In this document: positions 34,193-43,664 of the stretch, one piece after another
Layout: every line of letters begins with the position of its first letter
Numbering within the stretch: the first letter of the stretch is position 1
Assembly (NCBI RefSeq): GCF_913063425.1
Contig: NZ_CAJXYK010000002.1
Span: 124,001-188,000 of the forward strand
DNA length: 64,000 nt
Direction: 5' to 3'
Source: an uncultured Thiohalocapsa sp.
Lineage (GTDB): Bacteria; Pseudomonadota; Gammaproteobacteria; Chromatiales; Chromatiaceae
Position numbers and translations under genes: made by a program
The notes under the pieces: model-generated
Databases searched by the model: none
Told to the model about the DNA's origin: nothing
Seen by the model: the letters and a program-made list of their open reading frames with translations, nothing else

Positions 34193-35356
34193 ATGAGCGC
34201 CGCCGTCCAGATGCCCGAGCCCACGGCCGCAGGCCGAATCATCCCCGCTGTGCCCACCGCCGATGAGCTGGTGGCGGCGACGCAGGACGTGGTGGAGCGC
34301 GAGCTCGCCCCGCTCACCGCCCGCATCGACCGGGAAGGTCTGTACCCCAAGGCCGTCATGCACAGCCTCGGCGCCGCCGGCGCCTTCCGCGCCCACCTGC
34401 CCGATGCCCGCCCGGACGGCTGCCACGACTTCGGCGCCGCCATCCGCGCCATGGCCGCCGTCTCCCACGAGTGCCTGTCCACCGGCTTCGCCACCTGGTG
34501 CCAGGACACCTGCGCCTGGTACCTGCAGATGGGCGAAACCGAGGCCCGCGACCTGTGGCTGGAGCCGCTGGCGTCCGGCCGGGTGCTCGGCGGCACCGGC
34601 ATGTCCAACACCATGAAGGCGTTCTCCGGCATCGAGGACCTGCGCCTCACCGGCGAGCGGGTGGACGGCGGCTACATCGTCAACGGCAGCCTGCCCTGGG
34701 TGTCCAACCTGGGCGCGGACCATGTCTTCGGCACGCTCTTTACGTTGAGCGGCGACACCGCCCGCACCGTCATGGCGCTGGTGGACTGCAGCGCGCCGGG
34801 GTTCACACTGCGCCAGTCGGCGCACTTCGTGGCCCTGGAGGGCACCCGCACCTTCGCCTGCCTGTTCGATAACGTCTTCATTCCGGACGCCCACATCATC
34901 GACCACGACGGCGCCGCCTTTCTGCGCCGTGCCCGCGCCGGGCTGGTGCTGCTCCAGTTCGGCATGGGCGCCGGCAACATCCAGGGCTGCATCGATGTCT
35001 GCCGCGGCGTGGAGCACCAGCTCGGGCATGTGAATCAGTTTCTGGACGACCGCCCGGACGAGCTCCAGGAGGAGCTCGACGACATCGTCGAGGCGGTGCT
35101 GACCCTGGCCGAGACGCCCCACGAGGCGTCCGAGGACTTCTTCCGCGAGATCCTGCAACTGCGGCTCGCCGCCGGGGAGCTGGCCCTGCGCGCCTCCCAA
35201 TCCGCCATGCTGCACACGGGTGCCAAGGGCTACCTCAGCAGCGCACCCGCCCAGCGCAAGCTGCGCGAGTCCTACTTCGTCGCCATCGTCACGCCGGCCA
35301 CCAAGCACCTGCGTAAGGAGTTGGCGCGGATGGATTCGGAAGGGGCGGGCAGCTAG
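34193..35356 (+). CDS. Acyl-CoA dehydrogenase-like flavoprotein
   Basis: This 387-residue protein has the acyl-CoA dehydrogenase/flavin monooxygenase fold: an alpha N-terminal domain with HECLSTGFATWCQDTC, a beta middle domain (GGTGMSNTMKAFSGIEDLRL, YIVNGSLPWVSNLGADHVFG) and a helical C-terminal domain. The catalytic glutamate usual for acyl-CoA dehydrogenases is not obvious. A flavin-dependent oxygenase such as the SfnB/DszC group is therefore possible. It follows osmC after a tandem-repeat spacer and may share the sigma-54 promoter. Confidence 0.78.
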   Translation: MSAAVQMPEPTAAGRIIPAVPTADELVAATQDVVERELAPLTARIDREGLYPKAVMHSLGAAGAFRAHLPDARPDGCHDFGAAIRAMAAVSHECLSTGFATWCQDTCAWYLQMGETEARDLWLEPLASGRVLGGTGMSNTMKAFSGIEDLRLTGERVDGGYIVNGSLPWVSNLGADHVFGTLFTLSGDTARTVMALVDCSAPGFTLRQSAHFVALEGTRTFACLFDNVFIPDAHIIDHDGAAFLRRARAGLVLLQFGMGAGNIQGCIDVCRGVEHQLGHVNQFLDDRPDELQEELDDIVEAVLTLAETPHEASEDFFREILQLRLAAGELALRASQSAMLHTGAKGYLSSAPAQRKLRESYFVAIVTPATKHLRKELARMDSEGAGS

Positions 35357-35503
35357 GGGCGGGGGGCGAGGGGGCGGCATGGTCGTCAGAGCCTGGGGTT
35401 ACGCTGCGCTGCCCCGACCGACGCCTCGCACCTCGTTACTCGCTACTTGTTACTTTCACAATCAACAACTTGTCCGCTTCAATCAGGAATCGCAGGATTT
35501 GCC

Positions 35504-35884
35504 ATGCACACCTTCTCCACCCCACTTTCCGCCGACGAAGCCATCGACAAGCTCAAGACCGGTGTCGAGGGCGTCGGTCTGCGTGTCGTCGCCCACATCA
35601 ACGGCCAGGCCAACGCCAAGCTGATCGGTAAAGACGTCCCGGCGGATCAGATCCTGGAGATCTTCCGGCCGGACTTCGCCATCCGCGTCTGGGACGCCTG
35701 CAAGCCCGCGGGCCACGACATCCCGCTGCGCATCCACGTCTACGAGGACCAGGGCACCACCAAGGTCGCCTGCCGCATGCCGAGCACGGCGTTCGCGGCC
35801 TTCGACAGCCCGGCCCTTGCCGAGATCGGCACCGAGCTGGACGCCCTCTTCGAGCAGATCCTGGCGCAGGTGCCGCGCGCCTGA
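35504..35884 (+). CDS. DUF302-family protein
   Basis: This 126-residue protein fits the DUF302 pattern: it begins TFSTPLSADEAIDKLKTGVEGVGLRVVAHINGQA, has the central DQILEIFRPDFAIRVWDACKPAG and the closing MPSTAFAAF. The family has a small alpha/beta fold, and some members bind heme or handle sulfur and metals, but no role is established. ATG at 35504 is chosen for the conserved start. It sits between the flavoprotein gene and the rubredoxin fusion on the same strand. Confidence 0.85.
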   Translation: MHTFSTPLSADEAIDKLKTGVEGVGLRVVAHINGQANAKLIGKDVPADQILEIFRPDFAIRVWDACKPAGHDIPLRIHVYEDQGTTKVACRMPSTAFAAFDSPALAEIGTELDALFEQILAQVPRA

Positions 35885-35962
35885 GCCGCCGCCCGCCGTC
35901 CCTCCTGCCACCCCCCTTTCACCCCCCAGGCCACCCCCCAGGCCACCCCCGGAGCAGTACCC

Positions 35963-37366
35963 ATGACCGAGACCCCCTACCGCAAGTGGATCTGTGACGC
36001 CTGCGGCTACATCTACGACGAGGCCAAGGGGGACCCGGACGGGGGCCTGCCGCCCGGCACCCGCTACGATGATATGCCCGACGACTGGCAGTGCCCCCTG
36101 TGCGGGCTGCGCAAGGCGGACCTGCGCCTGCTGCCGGACGCACCGCCGCCTTCCCCGGTGTCGGACGTGCCGAGGCGACCCACAGCCGGTCCTGGGCTGC
36201 GCCGCCGGCACTTCGGCAGCGCGGAGCATCTGGTCATCGTCGGCGCCGGCGTCGCCGGCTGGTCCGTGGCCGAGGCCGCCCGCCGCCGCGACCCGGCCCT
36301 GCCGATCCTGCTGGTCACCGCCTGCGAGGGCGCCGTCTATGCCAAGCCGTCGCTGTCCACGGCGCTGGCCCACGGCCGGGACACGCAAAGCCTGGTGGAC
36401 GCCACCGCCGGGCAGCGCGCAGCCGAGCTCGGCATCGAGGTGCTGACCCGCACCCGGGTGCTCAAGATCGACACCACGCGGCGGCGGCTCATCACCGCCC
36501 GCGGCGGCATCAGCTACGGCCGGCTCGTGCTTGCCCTGGGCGCCCGCCAGCGGCGCCTGGACATGGCCGGTGACGCCGCCGATGCCGTGCTGCGGGTCAA
36601 CGATCTGGCGAGCTACCGCGGCCTGCGCGAGCGCCTGGACGCCGGCCCCAGGCAGGTGACCCTGGTGGGCGCAGGGCTCATCGGCTGCGAGCTGGCGGAC
36701 GACCTCACCGCCGGCGGCCACGCCGTGACCCTGGTGGACCCGGCGGATCGGCCCCTCGCGGCCCTGCTGCCGGCGGATGTGGGCGGCGCGCTGCGCGAGC
36801 GCCTGGCGGCGAAGGGCGTGCAATGGCGGCTCGGCAGCACGCTCGCGGCGCTGGACCATGCCGGCGAGCGGCTGCGGGCGACCCTCGCCGACGGCACGCG
36901 CTTCGACACGGACATCGTCCTCTCCGCCGCCGGCCTGCTGCCCATCACGGAGCCCGCCGCCCGCGCCGGTCTCGCGGTGCAGCGCGGCATCGTCGCCGAC
37001 CGCCGGCTGCGCACGTCGGTGCCGGGCGTCTACGCCCTGGGCGACTGCGCCGAAGTGGAGGGGCGCTGCTTCAGCTACATCGAGCCCATCCGCCGGCAGG
37101 CCGAGGCCATCGCCGCGGACCTCGCGGGCGAGGATGCCCCCTTCCTGCCGCTGCCGCCGCTGGTGCGGGTGAAGACGCCGACGCTGCCCATCAGCGTCTG
37201 CCACGGCCATGTGGCCGCCGGCGGCGCAGCCACCGCGTGGCAGCGCATCGCCGACGACCACGAGGGCATGCGCCTGGAGCAGCCGGATGCGACGGGCCCC
37301 GCCTTCATCCTCACCGGCAGCTATGCCCAGCTCGGCGGCGAGCTGTACCGCGCGCACCTGGGCTGA
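35963..37366 (+). CDS. Rubredoxin fused to NAD(P)H-dependent FAD oxidoreductase
   Basis: This 467-residue fusion has an N-terminal rubredoxin (residues 1-54; [23 protein letters not shown] and CPLCG, four iron-binding cysteines). A rubredoxin-reductase-like FAD/NAD(P) module follows: FAD site [19 protein letters not shown] from about residue 91, NAD site [17 protein letters not shown] near 232, and [12 protein letters not shown] near 354. Electrons would flow from NAD(P)H via FAD to the rubredoxin and on to an oxygen/NO/peroxide reductase or oxygenase. It may serve the adjacent OsmC or flavoprotein. A spacer of C-rich repeats precedes it. Confidence 0.9.
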   Translation: MTETPYRKWICDACGYIYDEAKGDPDGGLPPGTRYDDMPDDWQCPLCGLRKADLRLLPDAPPPSPVSDVPRRPTAGPGLRRRHFGSAEHLVIVGAGVAGWSVAEAARRRDPALPILLVTACEGAVYAKPSLSTALAHGRDTQSLVDATAGQRAAELGIEVLTRTRVLKIDTTRRRLITARGGISYGRLVLALGARQRRLDMAGDAADAVLRVNDLASYRGLRERLDAGPRQVTLVGAGLIGCELADDLTAGGHAVTLVDPADRPLAALLPADVGGALRERLAAKGVQWRLGSTLAALDHAGERLRATLADGTRFDTDIVLSAAGLLPITEPAARAGLAVQRGIVADRRLRTSVPGVYALGDCAEVEGRCFSYIEPIRRQAEAIAADLAGEDAPFLPLPPLVRVKTPTLPISVCHGHVAAGGAATAWQRIADDHEGMRLEQPDATGPAFILTGSYAQLGGELYRAHLG

Positions 37367-37472
37367 GCCGGACGCGAATCGGCGCCGCTCTGCGCTGCCT
37401 GGTCAGCGCACACCCTTGTGTGGAGCAGCCATCGGGGCGGGGTGCGGACTTGAGCCGTCGCGCCGGCCGCCG

Positions 37473-38831
37473 TCAGTCCGGCAGCATGGCCCTGAGCAGG
37501 CCCCAATCGGCGATCACCTGCTCCGCGTAGGCCACGGCGGCGTCCAGCAGTGCGTCACCCTCCTCCGCCAGCACCGCCGCCGCGGCGGCCTCGAAGCGCG
37601 TGGAGCGCCGGTCGCCGCGGGCATGGGCCAGCGCCAGGGCCTCGCCACAGGCGGCGGCGTACTGCGCCAGCCCTTTTCCCGGCTTCTTCTTCGCCAGCGC
37701 GATGTCCTCCGGGTCGATGCCCACCCGCGCGTGGTGGCGCGAGCGCACCAGCCAGTGCTTGTCTTCCCACACCGCCTCGTCCAGGACCATGTCGGGGCTG
37801 CGCTGCATGCGGCGCTGGCAGTCCACGGTGAGGTGCGCCGGGGCCAGTCGGTTCTCCGGGCGCAGACCCGGGAAGTGGTGCAGCGGACCCGACAGGCGCT
37901 GCTGTTTGACCTCAACCACATGGCAGAGCGGCAGGTCGGCGTCGCCGGCGGAGTCCTCCGGGCCCACCAGCAGATAGAACCGATCCAGGTCCACGGAGCC
38001 GGTGCCGGCACCCAGGCGCCGCACCAGATCCAGCACGGCGTCGTCCACATAGGGCCGGAAGGCCGCTCGCACCTGGTCGGCACGTGCGGGCTCCAGCGTG
38101 CTGAAACGCTGCGGGCGGTCGCGAAAGCGCGGGCGGCCGTCGCGCACCTCCACCTCCTTCGCAAGCGTGCTCTTGGTGGCGAAGTCCCGACCGCCGGCCC
38201 GGCGGCGCCGGGCCTTCTTCCAGGGCTTGCGCAGCACATGGCCGCTCGAAAAATGCGTCATGGCGCTGTCGCGCCGCTCCGGGTCGTTGACGCCCTCCAG
38301 GCAGGTGCGGCGGTAGGCGGCGAGCAGGGCGTGGCCGGCTTTGCGTGCGTCCTTTGCCGTGGCGGCCGTCAGCCGGTCCGGCGCGTCGACGTCATCGGCG
38401 TCATACCGCCCATCAAGCACGCCGGCGCAGTAGTCGGCAGCCAGCACCAGACTCGTGATGCAGCGGGCGAGATCCCAGGCGGCATGGCCCAGACAGGCAT
38501 CGTCATAGTCGTTGGGGCAGAACACGACGCTGTCGCCGTGGGAGCCTTCTTCGGTGAGGAAGCCGAAGTTGGATGCATGGCAGTCCCCCATCACCCTGGT
38601 CACCGGCACCCGCTCCAGCAGCGCCGCCGGCAGCGCCAGGACACCGCTCGCCAGGTCTGCATAGTAGAGCTGCGCCGAGCCGCGCAGGAACCGCAGCGGG
38701 CTTGCGGCCATTTTGCGGTGCTTGGGCATGGGCTGGGACGCAGCCTCGCCGGCGCCGGGATCGACGCCGTCCACGCGGGCCAGCTCGGCGCGGATCAGCA
38801 GCCGGCGCTCGGTGTTGTTCGGATCGTGCAT
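37473..38831 (-). CDS. DUF2252 family protein (phosphotransferase-like)
   Basis: This 452-residue soluble protein fits DUF2252, a kinase-like fold related to aminoglycoside/HipA-type phosphotransferases. It has MPKHRKMAASPLRFLRGSAQLYYADLAS, the loop GDCHASNFGFLTEEG and the metal-binding NDYDDACLGHAAWDLARC. Function is unknown. It ends 38831 upstream, 11 bases from the stop of the PhoD-like gene at 38843 on the same strand, so the pair is likely co-transcribed. Confidence 0.84.
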   Translation of the reverse strand: MHDPNNTERRLLIRAELARVDGVDPGAGEAASQPMPKHRKMAASPLRFLRGSAQLYYADLASGVLALPAALLERVPVTRVMGDCHASNFGFLTEEGSHGDSVVFCPNDYDDACLGHAAWDLARCITSLVLAADYCAGVLDGRYDADDVDAPDRLTAATAKDARKAGHALLAAYRRTCLEGVNDPERRDSAMTHFSSGHVLRKPWKKARRRRAGGRDFATKSTLAKEVEVRDGRPRFRDRPQRFSTLEPARADQVRAAFRPYVDDAVLDLVRRLGAGTGSVDLDRFYLLVGPEDSAGDADLPLCHVVEVKQQRLSGPLHHFPGLRPENRLAPAHLTVDCQRRMQRSPDMVLDEAVWEDKHWLVRSRHHARVGIDPEDIALAKKKPGKGLAQYAAACGEALALAHARGDRRSTRFEAAAAAVLAEEGDALLDAAVAYAEQVIADWGLLRAMLPD

Positions 38832-38842
38832 GGGTTTCTCAT

Positions 38843-40846
38843 TCAGGGCGGCGGCGGAAACACCACCTCGCCGCCGTCCGCCGTCAGCAGCCGGATGTCC
38901 ACGGGTGTGCCGGTGGCGTCCAGCTGCACCCGGCCCAGGGCGCTGCCGTTGTAGAGGCGGCGGTGGGGGTTGCCGTCCGGGCGGCGGGCACGCAGGCGCA
39001 GACGCCGGCGGCGGGTGAGCCAGTTGAGCGGGGAGCGGGTGCCGTAGAGCCAGAGGTTGAGGCGGTCGAACCAGCCGAGCAGGGTGTGCGGGAACTCGTT
39101 CTTGAGGCCGCTCGCCGTGATCTGCCAGATGCGCGGGGTGTTGGTGCGAAAGCGCAGCACCGCGTCGTAGACGAAGCTGTAGTGGACATCGCCGGAGAGG
39201 ATCACGAAGTGCTGCGGCGTGCGCCGGTGGCGGAAGATGTTCAGCATGACATTGGCCGCGCCCGGGTGCGCCATCCAGTTCTCGGCGTCCACCAGCAGGG
39301 CGTGGCCGAGCCAGGTGAACACCCGCTGCACGTTCTCGATGAGCTTCACGCCCAGCACCGGCGCCGGGGAGACCATGACCACGGCGTCCGCGTGCATCAG
39401 CGTCTGCTGAAGCTCCGAGAGCTCCTCCCAGTCCATGAGCCCGGAGGGCTTGGCGAGGCTCGACTCGGACCACCAGCGGTGGGTGCGGGTGTCGAGCACC
39501 ACCAGCTTCGGCACTGTGGGCAGGCTGTAGTGCCAGTGCTCGAAGTCGAGCAGCCGGTCGATGAGCCGGTCGCGGGGCTCCAGGCCGCCGGGGGGCTCGG
39601 TGGCGAGCGGCGGCACGGGGGCGGGCTCTGCCGGTGCCTCGGGGGCATCGAGGGCCGCCGGCGGTGCGGGCGCGTCCGGCGGAAAGCATGCCAGCGCGGC
39701 ATCCAGCAGCTCGCCGTGGCGGTCCGGGTCGTTGCCCCAGCCCTGGAACAGCCAATAGCCGATGAGCGCGTTGCCGATGATGCGCCGGGAGAAGGGATGG
39801 CTGTAGGCGGCCTCCTCCCAGCCGCGGGTGAGGTTCCAGTCGTCGGTGATGTCGTGATCGTCGAAGATCATGTAGACGGGCAGGTGCGCGAGCGCCCGGC
39901 GCACCCGGGCGAGCCCATCGCGAAAGCGCTCGATCACCGGGCACTCGGCGGCATAACGCGCGGCGAACGGCGCCGGCAGCGGCTGGGGCGGGCGCTGCGG
40001 GTCCAGCTCGATGCGGGGCCAGAGCGCCGGCGACCAGACCAGCAGGTACATGGCCGCCACCTCGGCCAGGGTGATCAGGTGGTTGTGCGCGGAGGCGGTG
40101 GTGAAGATGGGCTTCTTCGCGCCGCCGAAGAAGATGTCCTGGAGCGCGCGGTTGGCGCGGGTGTGCGGCAGGAGCTGCTCGCGCCGGTAGTAGCCCGCGG
40201 CACTTTCCAGCAGCGCGGCGCTGTCGGCGACGGTGCCGCCGGTGAGCCGCTCCGGGTAGAGCCCGAGCAGCGCGATCACCTGATGGATGGCGGCGAGCAT
40301 GGGCCCCGCCACGTCGTCGCAGTAGATCTGATCGCCGGTCATCACCAGCAGCGCCGGGCGCGCCGCGGCGTCCGCGGGCGCGGCGCCGATGAGGTCGTCC
40401 AGACGCAGCAGGGTGTCCGGGCCGTCGAAGTGGGGCTTGCGGCAGGAGCCGTGCACCAGGTCCGCAAGCCGCGGGCGGATCACCAGCGTCGGGCGCGCAT
40501 GCCCCGGGTAGCAGAGGTCCGGCAGCAGCTCCGCGAGGCCCTGCTCGCCGCCGGCCGCCATCACGCGCAGGTCGTATTCGAGCAGCTCATCGGCGGGCAG
40601 CGGCTCCGCGGGCTTCAGGTCCAGGAGCCGCACGAAGGCATGCTCGCCGATGCGCACCTGGGCTGCGGTGGCGCCGGGAAAGTCCTCGGTCAGGAAGGGC
40701 TTGGCGGCCCCCGCGCGGTAGAGGTCGAGCCGCAGGTCCACAGGCTCGCTCAGCACCAGCCAGATGACCAGACGCTCAGGCGTGACCCGGCGCAGCATGG
40801 GGCCGGCGAGGATGGGCGGCAGGGCGGCAGCGGTGGTGGAAGACAA
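38843..40846 (-). CDS. Cytoplasmic PhoD-like phosphatase
   Basis: This 667-residue protein has the PhoD metallophosphatase pattern: LVMTGDQIYCDDVAGP, VYMIFDDHDITDDWNLTRGWEEA and FVILSGDVHYSFVYDAVL. It has no signal peptide, unlike the exported PhoD at 13471. An Ala/Pro-rich insertion of about 40 residues lies before the RDRLIDRLLDFEHWHYS segment. It is encoded directly upstream of DUF2252. The substrate is unknown. Confidence 0.86.
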   Translation of the reverse strand: MSSTTAAALPPILAGPMLRRVTPERLVIWLVLSEPVDLRLDLYRAGAAKPFLTEDFPGATAAQVRIGEHAFVRLLDLKPAEPLPADELLEYDLRVMAAGGEQGLAELLPDLCYPGHARPTLVIRPRLADLVHGSCRKPHFDGPDTLLRLDDLIGAAPADAAARPALLVMTGDQIYCDDVAGPMLAAIHQVIALLGLYPERLTGGTVADSAALLESAAGYYRREQLLPHTRANRALQDIFFGGAKKPIFTTASAHNHLITLAEVAAMYLLVWSPALWPRIELDPQRPPQPLPAPFAARYAAECPVIERFRDGLARVRRALAHLPVYMIFDDHDITDDWNLTRGWEEAAYSHPFSRRIIGNALIGYWLFQGWGNDPDRHGELLDAALACFPPDAPAPPAALDAPEAPAEPAPVPPLATEPPGGLEPRDRLIDRLLDFEHWHYSLPTVPKLVVLDTRTHRWWSESSLAKPSGLMDWEELSELQQTLMHADAVVMVSPAPVLGVKLIENVQRVFTWLGHALLVDAENWMAHPGAANVMLNIFRHRRTPQHFVILSGDVHYSFVYDAVLRFRTNTPRIWQITASGLKNEFPHTLLGWFDRLNLWLYGTRSPLNWLTRRRRLRLRARRPDGNPHRRLYNGSALGRVQLDATGTPVDIRLLTADGGEVVFPPPP

Positions 40847-40948
40847 CAGCGCGAGGCGGGCTCGGTGGGCAGGCGGCGGTGAACTGCCGCCATTCTAGCC
40901 GTTGCGCCCCCGCCGCCGCCTGCCCCTGTGGCAAGGGCCCGACCAAGC

Positions 40949-42181
40949 TCAGAACTCGACGGCCAACTGCGCCACGAAGCTGTTGCCGCTGTCGCCGGTG
41001 CCGCCTTCGCCCTCGCTGTAGTCGCTGTCGTTGCGGTACTCGAAGGACAGGGCCGTGTTGTCGAAGAGGCCGATGGACCAGCCGATGAGCCAGCTTTCTT
41101 TCGGCAGCTCCAGGCCGATGGCCTCGTCGGTGCCCTGGTAGGCGACGGCGGCGACGGTCTCTTTGCCGAGCACCGGGAAGCTGTAGCCGAGCTCGATGTT
41201 CCAGGCCGACGGCCGCGCACCATGATCCTTGTAGCTCAGGCTGTCGGGATCGAAGTCGTCTGTGGCGGAAAGGTATTCGCCGATGAAGTTGAACTGGCCG
41301 ACGATCACGGCGAGGTTGGCGGTCCAGCCGCCGGTGCGATCAATGGGGTCTGTGCTGAAGCTGTCGGCGCGGGGATCTTCGCCTTCCACCAGCTCGTCGA
41401 AGGTGGCATTGCGGTTGTCGGCCACCGTGTCCTGAAGGCTGTCGGAGTCGCCGAGGTTATTGATCCAGCCGACACCGCCGGCGACGGTGATGTCGTCCTG
41501 CTCCCAGGCGTAGCTCAGGTTGGCGCCCCAGCTGCTGATGCGGTTGTCGCCGTTCAGCTTGTGGTCGCCGTTGAAGCCGTAGACGCTGCCGCCGAACCCC
41601 TGGTGGACGAAGCCGAGCTCCGCCGCGGTCTCGCGCGTCTCGCCGATCTCGAGCGTCAGCGGGTCTGACACCAGGTTGGTCTCATAGGCACCGAAGGGCA
41701 CGTAGACCTGGCCGACGGTGAAGAAGACCGGCGCGACATCCGGGTTGTAGAGGGTCGCGAAGGCGAGGTCGACCTCCAGGTCGGTATCGTCTTCCTCGTA
41801 GAGCAGGGCAGCACCGATCTCGACCCAATCGGTCACCTGTGCGGCGATGCCGAGCTCGAAGGTGGCGAGCACGAGGTCGGACTCGGAGGGGGCGTCGAAG
41901 GGCTCGAAATACCCCGCCTCCACCTCGATGAGGCCGGCGATCTGGATGCGCTCGAACCAGCCGCCGCCGGCACGCTTCTCTTCCAGGGCCTCGTCGAGTC
42001 GCTCCACGCGCTCAGGCGCGCCCTCCAGCGCCTGCTTCTGCTCGGCGATCTGCGCCGCCTGGCGGGCGTTCTCTTCTTCCAGTTGCAGGACCCGCTCTTC
42101 CAGCGTCTGTGCCCTGGCGGTGCCGGCGACGCCCGCGACCAGGGCGAGTCCCACGGCGGCTGCGATCGGTTTGGTGTGCAT
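40949..42181 (-). CDS. LbtU-family siderophore-type porin
   Basis: This 410-residue outer-membrane protein has a signal peptide, a short coiled-coil (LEERVLQLEEENARQAAQIAEQ), a beta-barrel rich in aromatic/acidic alternation, and a terminal phenylalanine (AQLAVEF). This matches the LbtU porins named from the Legionella legiobactin receptor: FERIQIAGLIEVEAGY, then VTDWVEIGAALLYEED and VAPVFFTVGQVYVPFG. It probably imports an iron chelate. A strong leader hairpin (42198-42228) and GGAGG precede the ATG. DUF4198 and another exported protein lie upstream in the same direction. Confidence 0.82.
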   Translation of the reverse strand: MHTKPIAAAVGLALVAGVAGTARAQTLEERVLQLEEENARQAAQIAEQKQALEGAPERVERLDEALEEKRAGGGWFERIQIAGLIEVEAGYFEPFDAPSESDLVLATFELGIAAQVTDWVEIGAALLYEEDDTDLEVDLAFATLYNPDVAPVFFTVGQVYVPFGAYETNLVSDPLTLEIGETRETAAELGFVHQGFGGSVYGFNGDHKLNGDNRISSWGANLSYAWEQDDITVAGGVGWINNLGDSDSLQDTVADNRNATFDELVEGEDPRADSFSTDPIDRTGGWTANLAVIVGQFNFIGEYLSATDDFDPDSLSYKDHGARPSAWNIELGYSFPVLGKETVAAVAYQGTDEAIGLELPKESWLIGWSIGLFDNTALSFEYRNDSDYSEGEGGTGDSGNSFVAQLAVEF

Positions 42182-42197
42182 AGTCGGACCTCCGGTT

Positions 42198-42228
42198 GCG
42201 CCTGCGCCGCGGCGTGCGGCGCAGGCGC
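42198..42228 (-). promoter_or_regulatory. Leader hairpin of the LbtU-like porin
   Basis: Perfect 13-base arms GCGCCTGCGCCGC and its complement enclose a 5-base loop, ending 16 bases before the ATG and next to the GGAGG site. It could block translation or guard mRNA. Confidence 0.55.
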
Positions 42229-42364
42229 GTAGGATAATCTATAAAATCGTATGATCCCGCTCGCGCAAGCGGGTCACCGGCGCGCGTTCGGGGCAGCAGC
42301 CACTGCGGGCGCGCCCGGCTGGGCTGCGCCCGGCGCACCGACATGCGCTGGATCGCGGGGCGGC

Positions 42365-43153
42365 TCAGAGCTCCGTGGCGTGAATCCAGAGCACCGCGTC
42401 CTGGGACAGCGCCTTGCCCTCGTGCTCTTTGACCGGGCCGGAGCCCAGGCAGGCGAAGCCCCAGGTGCCGGGGCGCGGGATGCCGAAGGTGAACAAGCCG
42501 TTGGCGTCGGTGATGGTGGCGATGGCGGTGGGCGGCACCGGACCCTTGGTCTCCTTGCTGAAGGCCTTAGCGGCCATATCCACGTCCGAGTTGATGTACT
42601 CCACCTCGCACTCGACGCCGGCGGCGGGCTCGCCGTCGGAGAGCAGCTGCCCGGTGAAGGTGCCGCCGGCGAAGACCTGATAGGGCTTGTCCATGGGCAC
42701 GATTTCCGTCGGCAGACCGACGGGCTCGCTCCACCCGGTGGGCATGGCGCCCTTGTTGAGAATGGTCTTGGTGATCTGCTGGATGTAGATGTCCTCGGCG
42801 CCTTCCATGTACGGCGCCGGCACCAGCGCGAAGATGTAGTCGCCGTTGCGGCGCACCTTGTAGGTGGTGGTGTAGGCGCCCGCCGGCTCGCCGCTGGCAC
42901 CCGACCATTGCACCGCCTCCAGACTGTCCTTGAGATCCGTCTGCTTGCCCTTGAAGACGACGAAGAAGTCCTCCGGCACGCCCATGTCCATGGCGTTGGT
43001 GTTCTCCATGGGATGGCCGAACACCAGGGCCAGCGGGACATCGCCCGGCTGCTCCAGCATGACCTCCGGCGTGTAGAGGAGCTGGAAGTGGGCCTGTGCA
43101 GGGCCGGCGAGGGTGGTTGCCGCCGCCGCGGCAATGAGTGCGGTCGTCTTCAT
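42365..43153 (-). CDS. DUF4198 (NikM-like) periplasmic protein
   Basis: This 262-residue exported protein (signal MKTTALIAAAAATTLAGPAQA) opens with AHFQLLYTPEV, the histidine start of DUF4198 proteins, and ends as a carboxypeptidase-regulatory-like beta module. The N-terminal His of the mature chain may bind a metal, as in NikM-type proteins. DUF4198 genes commonly accompany metal-uptake porins, which fits the LbtU-like gene downstream. The metal is not shown by sequence; iron is inferred from feoAB and the Fur box nearby. Confidence 0.84.
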   Translation of the reverse strand: MKTTALIAAAAATTLAGPAQAHFQLLYTPEVMLEQPGDVPLALVFGHPMENTNAMDMGVPEDFFVVFKGKQTDLKDSLEAVQWSGASGEPAGAYTTTYKVRRNGDYIFALVPAPYMEGAEDIYIQQITKTILNKGAMPTGWSEPVGLPTEIVPMDKPYQVFAGGTFTGQLLSDGEPAAGVECEVEYINSDVDMAAKAFSKETKGPVPPTAIATITDANGLFTFGIPRPGTWGFACLGSGPVKEHEGKALSQDAVLWIHATEL

Positions 43154-43313
43154 GGAGACTGACTCCTTTGCTGCTTGATGAAAGGCCGGAGCACGGCCGG
43201 GCCGTGCCGACGTGGAGCGCTGTCGACGGCCCGCTGGCGGCGGCTGGCGGGGAGTCGTTGGATGTGTCCGGGGGAAGGGCTTGGCGCGGTGGCGTTGCGC
43301 CTGCGCGATGCCG

Positions 43314-43664
43314 TTATTCGACGATGTCCTTGCCGGAGATCTCGATGTCGTGCCCCGGGCCGGCGTCGAACACCACGGTGTAGTCGCCGTCGGGCTTGTC
43401 GAACTCGACCTCGCTGTACTCATTCAGCTCGCCCTCGAGGATCGGGTTGCCGTTGCCGTCCACGACGCGGATGGCGACACCGGCGGCGGACGAGCCGTCG
43501 GAGAAGCCGCCTTCGCAGAGCACGGTGCCGTCGCCCATGTCGTAGCAGGCGCAAAGCGGTGTGTGCGCCGACACGGCGGTGCTGAAGGTGAGGCTGGCGA
43601 CCGTCAGCACCCCGGCGCGCAAAGCCACTGCGGTGGGATAGGGGATGCGGAGGAATTGTCGCAA
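43314..43664 (-). CDS. Small exported protein, DUF4198-operon partner
   Basis: This is a 116-residue protein with a signal peptide (VLTVASLTFSTAVSA) and a mature start HTPLCACYDMGDGTVLCEGGF rich in His and Cys. A beta-sandwich-like region follows, ending VVFDAGPGHDIEISGKDIVE. I recognise no family. It may be a metal-binding accessory of the DUF4198/LbtU-like genes downstream. TTG at 43664 is proposed because AGGAGA lies 6 bases before it and the signal peptide then begins normally; an ATG at 43787 would give a long unlikely leader. Confidence 0.65.
   Translation of the reverse strand: MRQFLRIPYPTAVALRAGVLTVASLTFSTAVSAHTPLCACYDMGDGTVLCEGGFSDGSSAAGVAIRVVDGNGNPILEGELNEYSEVEFDKPDGDYTVVFDAGPGHDIEISGKDIVE

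Noticed and set aside
33338-35380. Minus-strand frame opposite osmC and the flavoprotein gene
   Set aside because: Gly/Ala/Arg-rich with no motif and running through the sigma-54 control region.
35393-35412. TGGGGTTACGCTGCGC as a sigma-54 promoter for DUF302
   Set aside because: Spacing can be made to fit, but -24 (TGGGG) and -12 (TGCGC) are poor.
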